Shown one piece after another: positions 29,201 to 36,505 of a stretch of DNA of 43,531 bases. The DNA is from a virus. The stretch lies in the IMG/VR virus record IMGVR_UViG_3300008448_000186, positions 1 to 43,531 of that record. The stretch is one strand, 5' to 3'. Position numbers and translations under genes: made by a program. The notes under the pieces are model-generated. The model saw only the letters and a list, made by a program, of their open reading frames with translations. It had not been told where the DNA came from and made no database searches. The first letter of the stretch is position 1, and the number at the start of each line of letters is the position of its first letter.

Positions 29201-32200
29201 CAGCCAAGACTCTTTAATTGGCCCTGTTTCAGAACGCTCTGCAAGAACTTCCTCAACTGCAGTCGCTGCGTCAAGGCCAAACTTCTCCATGCGCGTTTTA
29301 GCCGCAGCCTGCATCTTGGGGTTGGTATCGTAGATACCCTGCATGACATCCTGCAGCCCACCTTGGAACTCTTGCTCAAGGCCGTAGTGCCCAAGGCTTT
29401 CATGGAACACAGTGCCGCGCACGGTGGCCTCGTCCTTGGCCCGGTCGGCTAGAACGTAAGTAGTTTCGTTTACGTAAAAGCCCGGCGCGTCTTCAGGAAT
29501 TTGTTTGCGGATGTTCTCCGGAATAACCGGATCGTTCACACTGCTTGCAACAACTACTTTGGGGGCGTTAGTCCAAGTACGGACGGCATCGTCGGCTACG
29601 GCACGAGCACGATCAATTGGAAGGCCAGCACCAATTTTGCCACGTTGGGCAAGAATGCTTTCTTTGGTTGTATCAAACGCACCTACGTTACCAACGGCAG
29701 ATTTTACCGAAGTTCCTTTTCCCCAAGCGTAGATATCAGATGGATAGGAATAAAGTCGTTCTGGATCTGTTTCTACATTTGCTCTTGGTCCGTAATCAAT
29801 AACTTGTCTAGCAACTAAAACTTCGCCGGGACGAAGCCTTTGTGCCTGTCTGTCAAATTCAAATTTGTCAAAACGACGATACCCTTCTTTGTTTATTTGA
29901 ACAGGAAATTCGATTAATTTGTTTGCCTTTACATAAAGCGGAGTAACAGCCCCAGCCTCTCCTTCAAACTCAGGTTGCCCGTACGTAGCAGCAAGTTGTG
30001 GGGATGTGCTTGCAAATGTGGCGTAACCCTCTCTTGCTTTTCCTTCTAAGGCTCCTTCCGGAATATTTTTTGCGCCAACGGCTCCTCGATAAAGCACCAG
30101 TGGCTTACCTTCTTGATCAACAGCCTTGCTGTCCCCAAACCAGTTTTTAAACTGCGGCGTGCCCACTTGCGGGTTGTACGTACGCTGGAACTTAATCCCT
30201 TTACGCCCCGGCTTAACCTCGCCAGAAAGAACTTTCTCCACCACGCCAAAGTTAGGCACCGGGCGCTTCAACTGCTCCGTGATCTGGGTGTACGTTCTTT
30301 CATCAATCTGGTCGTTATCAAACGCATCAATGGCTTGCGTACGTAACGCGCTTCTACGATCCGTGACTTGATTAATGGCCTGTTGAGAAACTTGTTGTTG
30401 AATATCACGACGTTCTTGATTTACAGGCAGGCCCGCAGCCCTTAGCGTTTCCTGTCGAATTTCTTGCCTACGCTTGTCGTCCCACGCTCGTTTGAGAGAA
30501 TCAAGTTGCTGTTTTAGCGCATCAAACTGCTCACGTTTAGGACTGCCAATAGCAGGTAATTTTCCGTCTTTGCTCAACAAAGACAGCGCTTGATTTTTAA
30601 CCGCTTCGGCTTCATCAAAAATTTGATCTGACGTTTTTTCTGTCAGTGTAGGTTCGACCGTCCCCGCTCCAACATCAGTTCGTGTAACAGTCTCGCCAGC
30701 ATCAGCCATTCCCTGTTCTCCAACTCCAGCAGTTGGGGGTGCTTTGGTTCTTGGCTGCTGTACAGACACTCCAGCCCCTCTTCGAGGGCGGGCAGGCTTA
30801 ACTTCTGGGCCACTTCGTACACGTTCCGCTCCTACGGGAGTCAACTCCCATTCATTTACTCGATTATTGAACGCTATCGCACCTTCCTTTTTGAGGTCGC
30901 CTATTGCTTTTTGCAACTCCATCGGGCGCAACTGAGTCGCAAACTTGAGGTTCGGAATGTTCTTCTTGTCTTCCGTAATCGCCATGGCCCGCAACACACG
31001 GTCACGAGGAGCAAGCCTCTCCATGGGCATGCCGGGAAGATTGAGCGCCATTTGCTCTTTGGGTACTTCTATTGTTGGCACTTCAACCGTAGGCTCTTGC
31101 CGTGTAAACGGTACAGTGGACCCCGCTGGTATCGGCTCTTGAGCAAACAGGTCTCCTTGCCCTTCAAATGTCGAGGGCAGCGTAAGTGGCAACTGCTGTT
31201 GCGACTCAAACTCAAAGCGTTCCTGATCAGGCGATACCTGTGCAGTTATATCCGGCACAAACTGATTGGGTTTGAGATTGCCCTTGCGGTCCAGTTTTAG
31301 CCCAAGGTCTTTGGCTTCTTCTTTGTACGCACGTGAGCGCGGGCGCAAATCAGCAAGTGCTTCTTCTGCGGGACGATAAACGCCCGGTATAGCCTCGCCG
31401 GGTTCAGTCGGAGCCAACAAGTCTAACTGAGCAGCACCCCCAACGAGTGGTAGGCCCATCTGGTCTTCTTCGCCAAGAGGACGACGACGTGCTTCATCAC
31501 GTGCGCGAAGTGCAGCATCGTATTGGGCTAGATAATCTAAATCATCCTTGCTGGCTTCATCTTGCTCTTGCTTTTCAATAGCCGCACGCAAACGGTCATC
31601 TTGAGTGGCAAGGAAACGTAGTTCACGGGCACGTCGTTCTATTTCCTCACGGCGGTCAATCGCAGAGACCGGCTCTTCCTCAGTAACTGCAGGAGCCTCA
31701 GCAACGGGAGTCTCGGCAGGAGGTGCAGGTTCTTCTTCACGCCTTTCAGGTGCCGACTCAACGCCGCGTAAACGGCGGCCCAATGCAAGGTCGGCAATCG
31801 CGCTAACTATTGCACCGGCTCCGCCACCTGTTGCAGCGGCTTCGCCCACACCACCAAACACTTCCTCATCAGGCGCATATACGCCCTTGGCAATAAGGTT
31901 CTGCAGGACTTGACTGCTGGCTTCTTGGAGTGCTTCTTCACCACCCGCTTGGGCTGCACGACGCAGCGCCGGAGCAAATCCAGCGACTTCTTCAATAGCC
32001 TCATCACCAAATCCAAGGCGACGGAGAATACGTATGGGGGGCAGTGCTTCTAACGCGCCTACCGGCGCTCCCAATGCTGTGGCCGCAGCCCGTTCGCCTT
32101 CGGTGGCCTCCTCTTCTTCGGCTCTTTGACGGGCTTCACCAGCACCTGCGCTTACGCCTAGCCCTGTAGCAGCGATCCGTCCAGCCGCGCCCAATGCACC

Positions 32201-32575
32201 TAGTGGAAGAAACGGCAGGGTTGAGCCTACGGCTTCACTCAATTTACGTACCGTAGTGTCTTCATAACCCGGTGCTGGAGCAAACCGCTCACGTACGCTT
32301 TCAGCAAACTCACTAACTGGGCGGCGTATGGCTTCTTCAGCCTCATCTGGCAGAAGTGCAGCGGCACCCGTAATAGCGGTTTCGCCCAGTCCTACGGCAC
32401 CGGGGACAAGCCCTTTCAGGGCTTCCTTGGCGTAGCCACCGAAGGTACGTTCTTCAGGTTCTTCAAACCCACTAACGTCATACCCACCAGCCCGAAGTTT
32501 GCTCATCAATTGAGCACGGGTAGTGCCTTCAGGAACGTTCCTGATTATGGTGCCATCAGGCAGTCTTACGTCCAT
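26273..32575 (-). CDS. Giant polyvalent virion protein (ART-like and metallopeptidase-like domains)
   Basis: This 2100-residue protein is probably packaged and ejected into the host. A short N-terminal domain and an Ala/Gly-rich amphipathic region (about 45-270) are followed by a disordered Glu/Pro linker with several QxxLxL/QxDLF peptides (372-513). Residues about 805-970 resemble the ART-PolyVal domain: FKNWFGDSKAVD, LVLYRG and TFASTSPQLAATYG. Residues about 1000-1145 hold HESLGHYGL (1058-1066) and EEVLAE, like the polyvalent-protein metallopeptidase. The C-terminal 900 residues look like the conserved core of internal virion proteins. No good ribosome site precedes its ATG, so coupling to the gene 8 bp upstream is likely. 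Confidence 0.8.
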   Translation of the reverse strand: MDVRLPDGTIIRNVPEGTTRAQLMSKLRAGGYDVSGFEEPEERTFGGYAKEALKGLVPGAVGLGETAITGAAALLPDEAEEAIRRPVSEFAESVRERFAPAPGYEDTTVRKLSEAVGSTLPFLPLGALGAAGRIAATGLGVSAGAGEARQRAEEEEATEGERAAATALGAPVGALEALPPIRILRRLGFGDEAIEEVAGFAPALRRAAQAGGEEALQEASSQVLQNLIAKGVYAPDEEVFGGVGEAAATGGGAGAIVSAIADLALGRRLRGVESAPERREEEPAPPAETPVAEAPAVTEEEPVSAIDRREEIERRARELRFLATQDDRLRAAIEKQEQDEASKDDLDYLAQYDAALRARDEARRRPLGEEDQMGLPLVGGAAQLDLLAPTEPGEAIPGVYRPAEEALADLRPRSRAYKEEAKDLGLKLDRKGNLKPNQFVPDITAQVSPDQERFEFESQQQLPLTLPSTFEGQGDLFAQEPIPAGSTVPFTRQEPTVEVPTIEVPKEQMALNLPGMPMERLAPRDRVLRAMAITEDKKNIPNLKFATQLRPMELQKAIGDLKKEGAIAFNNRVNEWELTPVGAERVRSGPEVKPARPRRGAGVSVQQPRTKAPPTAGVGEQGMADAGETVTRTDVGAGTVEPTLTEKTSDQIFDEAEAVKNQALSLLSKDGKLPAIGSPKREQFDALKQQLDSLKRAWDDKRRQEIRQETLRAAGLPVNQERRDIQQQVSQQAINQVTDRRSALRTQAIDAFDNDQIDERTYTQITEQLKRPVPNFGVVEKVLSGEVKPGRKGIKFQRTYNPQVGTPQFKNWFGDSKAVDQEGKPLVLYRGAVGAKNIPEGALEGKAREGYATFASTSPQLAATYGQPEFEGEAGAVTPLYVKANKLIEFPVQINKEGYRRFDKFEFDRQAQRLRPGEVLVARQVIDYGPRANVETDPERLYSYPSDIYAWGKGTSVKSAVGNVGAFDTTKESILAQRGKIGAGLPIDRARAVADDAVRTWTNAPKVVVASSVNDPVIPENIRKQIPEDAPGFYVNETTYVLADRAKDEATVRGTVFHESLGHYGLEQEFQGGLQDVMQGIYDTNPKMQAAAKTRMEKFGLDAATAVEEVLAERSETGPIKESWLRAAYGRVAAYIRNFMRQRGLVSTYSDNDVNQILKQAHRRVIKGKKAPYDPFNPAVRYQRSPEAQRKGDRAFVNAVGKISQSLPAATKETYEAARNAASNLPTGMRRVLYTLYDPHEMGRIYSKDLKSDVLEKLWKNANQEGTELRKMQDTLMDNMTKWGKVMEKYSEAEQNKIRDLFMATTTTKTKVQVVTAKGKVKEKEVFGVEVLDLVDPARNINWKADVDHPLYKQLSAIFNRDPALKGVYKGLRLGYVDNALAVEKQLQQYLTPAQWQKILSKLNEQRVRVYLPLFRQGNFKLSYTDRAGNPVALQFESSAERSAARQEILREGVDPNSIIESRVEERRIQDIPPSSFLADIVGDMKEAGVNDDIVADVIEHYLDYLPTDSVLQRGRRRQEVTPAGYSNDVLKAYANVSDSYARRIVKMEFQPKYFELQEELKVATANARDRGVISSDVAEDLNYYATRYIDFVQNPNLSGIGAQLGYASFQLYLGANISTAVTNVIDTPTVLLSRLLGKGHKIGSIGNSLVKAGSIFFSKQKSPEMQELIQRGLDSGIIREQRLQDIAEFKNLSSRWEKLKANVDRITSWAFAKSDMFNREVGLIAAYDLQKAKNKTPPDVFDQAAFDVAQSVVADVYGSSFPKATAPIMGSDIAKTALTFKRFGIKRINLLQAAYKEATRDLDPNDPDSKVIRDAARKEIIGYFATAFVSAGVQGMPLVGAGAALVTVLNGILGDDDEPYDADFALREAVGLFAYKGPINYLFGIDIASRTGWTGMFWREDPKRMAEVGPITYAVEQALGPAYSYAVGLPRVAEYIEDGNYQRAFEQLMPRAVSNVSKGFRYATEGALTAKGVPLVEDVNAYNAFMQIFGFRPSDVAEAGDIAGATKRMESKIFQRRNAIIARAAVARMSGDVDGFRESVEEAVQFSRKYPSLGITYDTLYEAVQRRTKKLATSVNGVTVNPKVARGIYEELGVTDEVE

Positions 32576-32583
32576 TTGTGCGT

Positions 32584-34266
32584 TTACGGCAGGCTGTTGA
32601 AGTCGATAATATTACCCGCTCCCGCTCCCGCGTAAGAGGTTGTTCCCCCAAGTTCCGCAATCTGCTTGTTGTAGAAAGCGATCTCTCGTTCGATCTCAGC
32701 CACTTTGGCTGCTGCATCAGGTTCAAGCGATTTAGCCGCCTGCGCAAGACGACTCTTGGCATTGTCAATCTGCGCTTGCAAACTTTGCAGTTGAAAGCCT
32801 TTGCCCGCAAGAGCACGACTCTCTGCACGATCTCCTGCCGCAATCAAAGCGTTTTCCCTACTAGCCTCTAACTGCATGTTGAGCATGGTGATATCTTTAT
32901 TCAATTCCATATTGTACTTCTGGGCCTGCTCGTACTGTTCCTTGGCCTTTTCAGACAGGATAGTCGCGTCCCGCATATTGCCCAGTTTGCGCTGTTCAGC
33001 GGCTTCAGCAAGTTGGAAACGCGCCTCGTCCATAGCACGCCTACTGGCTCTCTGTTCCTTGTTCAAAGCGCGAAGGGCTTGCGTGCCGGACATAGCGCCT
33101 TCAGACAACGCTCCCAAGAACGTAGCACCGGGGCGACTTGCAGCCCCAGCCATCTTAAACCCGGCTTCAGCAAACGCCAACATCTTGTCAGAACCGTATT
33201 CTTTCTTGAGCCGAGCCTCTTCGCTTGTGAGGTACTCCTCGCGCTTTCTGGCTGCTTCGCCAATCCCTTCCTTCTGCTGCGCGGCTTTAAGTTCTTCGTA
33301 GAACTGCTCTCGTGACTTAGCCACAGGCAGTTCCATACGCTGGAAGCCGCTCATGCTGGGCATCGGTGCCTCACGTCTTGGAGGCGCTGCATTTTCTTGG
33401 CGCACTCCTGTTCTGGCATTGGCAGCCATGAGATCAAACGCGCTACCTGCCGCAGCCGGATTTGCATACGGGTTATCTGCGCTCATACCGGGCATCGCGC
33501 TTTGTGTTGTCGCTACTTCAGGGGTAGCCGCCGGAGGCGCTCCACGAGGAACCATTCCTTCCGTGAAAGATGCGGTAACGCCGGGGGCTCCGGCTTCGGT
33601 TGCAGGGGTGCGGATCCTGCCCTGCGCATCCTTCATATACTCCGGTGCGCCACCAACAAGTCGGGTATTAGCAAAGAATTCAGATACTCCAGTACCAATG
33701 TCAGACGCGAGTTCGCCGGGTGAGCGGTATCCTGAACGCCGCAAATACTCTCGATACGCCGCTTTGGCGACTTCCTTATCTTCATCTTGCATGAGCATTT
33801 GCAACTGCTCGGAAGCCATCTTTGAAAAATCAATTTCAGCCGTACCACCTTCTTGGAATGCCACGATTCCGCCGCCCGCAAAAGACGGATTCTCCATGGC
33901 ACCTGCATTCATACTGCCCAACCCTTGAGTCATCGGCGGGGGCATCTGGGGCCCACCACCTCCACCACCCGGCATCTGAGGCGCACCCCCCATCATCTGC
34001 GGCGGCATCCCGCCCTGTGCCTGCATCTGCTCGGCCATGTTCAGTTCGTCGCGGATGGTCGGCGGCGTCTGAGGAGGCTTGACAGGCTGCTGCTTCAGCC
34101 GCTGAAACTGGTTCATCATGGCGTACAAATCCGCAAGCGGCGCAATGCCCTGCGTAGCCATGGACTTCACATACTGAATAGCCTGATCAGGCGGCATGCC
34201 TTTAGACATAGCCTGCTGGAGCGATGCCATCATTGCGCGGCCAGTGCCGCTTACGGGACCGATCAT
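32584..34266 (-). CDS. Internal virion protein, coiled-coil rich
   Basis: This 560-residue protein starts after CGAGGTGGTGCA. The N-terminal helical part is followed by a Met/Pro/Gly-rich low-complexity zone (about residues 85-125, with a GGGGGG run), an Ala/Pro-rich disordered centre, and a long charged coiled coil from about residue 310 to 540 (EARLKKEYGSDKMLAFAEAG, NKDITMLNMQLEASREN). Position and composition match core or ejection proteins of podovirus-like phages. No enzymatic motif was seen. The gene order suggests it is assembled with the 735- and 2100-residue proteins. Confidence 0.72.
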   Translation of the reverse strand: MIGPVSGTGRAMMASLQQAMSKGMPPDQAIQYVKSMATQGIAPLADLYAMMNQFQRLKQQPVKPPQTPPTIRDELNMAEQMQAQGGMPPQMMGGAPQMPGGGGGGPQMPPPMTQGLGSMNAGAMENPSFAGGGIVAFQEGGTAEIDFSKMASEQLQMLMQDEDKEVAKAAYREYLRRSGYRSPGELASDIGTGVSEFFANTRLVGGAPEYMKDAQGRIRTPATEAGAPGVTASFTEGMVPRGAPPAATPEVATTQSAMPGMSADNPYANPAAAGSAFDLMAANARTGVRQENAAPPRREAPMPSMSGFQRMELPVAKSREQFYEELKAAQQKEGIGEAARKREEYLTSEEARLKKEYGSDKMLAFAEAGFKMAGAASRPGATFLGALSEGAMSGTQALRALNKEQRASRRAMDEARFQLAEAAEQRKLGNMRDATILSEKAKEQYEQAQKYNMELNKDITMLNMQLEASRENALIAAGDRAESRALAGKGFQLQSLQAQIDNAKSRLAQAAKSLEPDAAAKVAEIEREIAFYNKQIAELGGTTSYAGAGAGNIIDFNSLP

Positions 34267-34277
34267 TGCACCACCTC

Positions 34278-34290
34278 GTTAATTATTAAC
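34278..34290. repeat. 13-bp perfect palindrome at a late gene junction
   Basis: GTTAAT-T-ATTAAC spans the stop codon of the 735-residue gene. It is too small to call a terminator, and no T tract follows on the minus strand. It may be chance in an AT-rich 19-bp junction. Confidence 0.35.
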
Positions 34291-36493
34291 CGCCACCGCC
34301 CAACGCACCAAACAGCCCGCCGATACCCGCCGTAGCGCCAGCAATCTGTCCAAAGAGACTACCCGGTTGCTGATACATGGTCGAGGTCTGGCCCGTTGCC
34401 GGGAGCCCACGCAGGATACCCATTGCAAACTCTGCCTGCTTGTACGGGAACTGCTGCTGATTGATGAAGTCCTGATACTGCTGGTTGAGCAACTGCTGGT
34501 TAAGCGCCTGCTGCTGACCGCCTGCACCCATCTGGCCTTGGGCGATACCCATCATCTGCTGGTAGTTCTGCATGCCAAGACCGCCCAATCCTTGAGCCGC
34601 AGCCAACTGCTGTTGCAGCCCCTGCATACCAAGCCCCGCACCAAACTGCCGAGACTGCTCCGCCAGATTCGCCCCCGAGAGGCCATACTGCGCCCGCATC
34701 GCTGCGTTTTGTTGGTTGAACTGGTTCTGTGCGGCCAATTGAGCAAGTTGTTGCTGCTGTCTTTGTAGCATCGCCGCTTGGTTAAGTTGCTGCGCCTGCA
34801 TGCCCTGACCCGCACCAAACTGGCGCTGATTGATAAGAGCCTGCAAGTTCGACTGGCCGACGTTGTAGCCCATCTGCTGGTTAGCCAACTGCGCCCGCAT
34901 TGCCTGATCGCTCAAGAACTGCTGACGAGTCTGCTCCATCGAAGCGCCCTGCTCACCAAACCGCTGCATCGCAGCCTGATTAGCAAGACCTGCTTGAAGC
35001 CCTGACTGCGTTCCCAACTGCTGCACCTGAAGCGCAGCCTGCTGATTGGCCTGTTCCGCCGTCATGCCAGCGGCTTGATTCGCCTTGGCAATTTCTGCTC
35101 GCAGTTGTTCCGTCGAGAGTTGACCCTGCTGGTTAAGACGCGCAATCTCAAGCGCCTGCTGCGAAGACAAGCCCTGCGTCTGCAACTGCGCCGCGAGGTT
35201 TTGCTGGCCCACCGTGAGCCCTGCAGCCTGATTGAGCCGCTGCGCTTCCATTTCTTGTTGCGCCCGCAACTGCTGTCTTTGCTGCTCAGCACCCACGTTA
35301 AACGCGCCGACGTTATAGCCCATCTGCTGATTAGCCAGCGCAGCACGCATCGCTTGTTCGGCAGAAAGCCCTTGAGTCTGCAGTTGGGCAGCAAGGTTCT
35401 GTTGGCCTGCCGTCATTCCGACTTGCTGATTAGCAAGCGCAGCCTGCATCTGGGCCGCACGATCTGCACCAAACTGTTGAGCCGCTTGCTGGTACGCTGA
35501 CTGAAGCCCCGTGGCCTCAATGTCACTTAATTTTTCAGAAAGCCCACGACGCGCCTCGGCCTGAAGCAACGCCTCACGAGTACCGCCCTTAGCCCCTGCA
35601 CGGGCTGCGGCAGCCCCCATCCCCGGCAATTGTCGAAGGTAATCTTGGGTAGCGGCACGCTTCTGTGCCCCGACAACGCCCTGCATGTAGGGCGACATGT
35701 ACTCCTGCATCGCCCCAAGACCAAATTTCTCGGCACCGACACGCTCTGGGGCTTCCATGCGGAACTGCTGGAGTTCAGGAGCCGCAACATCTCGCGGGCC
35801 CACCATGCCAATACGCTCAAGTTCTGCAGCACGCACTTGTTGAGCAGGCGACATCTGATAGTCGCGCAGTTGGGTTCCCGTAACCCGCTCTGGGCCAGCA
35901 GGGCCCGCAACACGCTCAGGAGCCCCGACACGATACTGCTGCAACGCGCCAATGCCGACACGCTCTGGAGCCGCCATGTTAATCGGGCCATACTCCCGTG
36001 CAGTGACATCTTGCGGACCCGTCATCTGGGCTTCGCCAAGCGCGGGCGCAGTTACTTTGTCGTAGCCCGTCTCCATGCTACGAAATTCAGGAGACGTATA
36101 AAAATCTCTCTCCGCAGCAGGATCATAAGTACCTACTTTTTCTGCGCGAGCCCCGGCTTCTCTAGCCAAGCGGCTGGCTTCCGTCATATCCGCACTGGGC
36201 CTCATCCCCGCATAGGCTTCAAAGGCTTGCCGCTGCAATGGGCTAAATTCTGCAACGCGCTGCCCCGGACGCATGACCGGGTTGCCTTTCTCGTCACGGA
36301 CAATGTTTCCCTGCGCATCCCGTTGCGGGACCATGTAGGGCTGATAGCCCTGACCGATCAACCCCGGCATGAACTGCCCAGTCGTAGGGTCTTGCCCACC
36401 AAAAATACTGCCTAGCAACTGCTGGGCATACGGCTGCATCCACGCCGGAATGTTGGACTGGACTTGTTCTATATAAGTAGGATCTGTAGCCAT
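34286..36493 (-). CDS. Gln/Ala-rich repetitive internal virion protein
   Basis: This 735-residue protein starts after GGGAGCGATC. After a folded-looking start, residues about 165-275 carry repeats of a GAPERVG / GPRDV motif, and about 300-650 are an extremely Gln/Ala/Leu-rich helical region in which units such as LANQQMGYNVG and AAQLQTQGLS recur. The C-terminus is a conserved-looking block (QQFPYKQAEFAMGILRGLP) and a Gly-rich tail that may insert in membranes. This fits a DNA-ejection or internal core protein. A perfect palindrome GTTAATTATTAAC (34278-34290) overlaps its stop codon. Confidence 0.72.
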   Translation of the reverse strand: MATDPTYIEQVQSNIPAWMQPYAQQLLGSIFGGQDPTTGQFMPGLIGQGYQPYMVPQRDAQGNIVRDEKGNPVMRPGQRVAEFSPLQRQAFEAYAGMRPSADMTEASRLAREAGARAEKVGTYDPAAERDFYTSPEFRSMETGYDKVTAPALGEAQMTGPQDVTAREYGPINMAAPERVGIGALQQYRVGAPERVAGPAGPERVTGTQLRDYQMSPAQQVRAAELERIGMVGPRDVAAPELQQFRMEAPERVGAEKFGLGAMQEYMSPYMQGVVGAQKRAATQDYLRQLPGMGAAAARAGAKGGTREALLQAEARRGLSEKLSDIEATGLQSAYQQAAQQFGADRAAQMQAALANQQVGMTAGQQNLAAQLQTQGLSAEQAMRAALANQQMGYNVGAFNVGAEQQRQQLRAQQEMEAQRLNQAAGLTVGQQNLAAQLQTQGLSSQQALEIARLNQQGQLSTEQLRAEIAKANQAAGMTAEQANQQAALQVQQLGTQSGLQAGLANQAAMQRFGEQGASMEQTRQQFLSDQAMRAQLANQQMGYNVGQSNLQALINQRQFGAGQGMQAQQLNQAAMLQRQQQQLAQLAAQNQFNQQNAAMRAQYGLSGANLAEQSRQFGAGLGMQGLQQQLAAAQGLGGLGMQNYQQMMGIAQGQMGAGGQQQALNQQLLNQQYQDFINQQQFPYKQAEFAMGILRGLPATGQTSTMYQQPGSLFGQIAGATAGIGGLFGALGGGG

Positions 36494-36505
36494 GATCGCT
36501 CCCGA

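Noticed and set aside
35630-36415. 261-codon plus-strand frame opposite the Gln-rich protein
   Set aside because: Long antisense frames are expected opposite Gln/Ala-rich coding sequence; no start signal or domain was seen.
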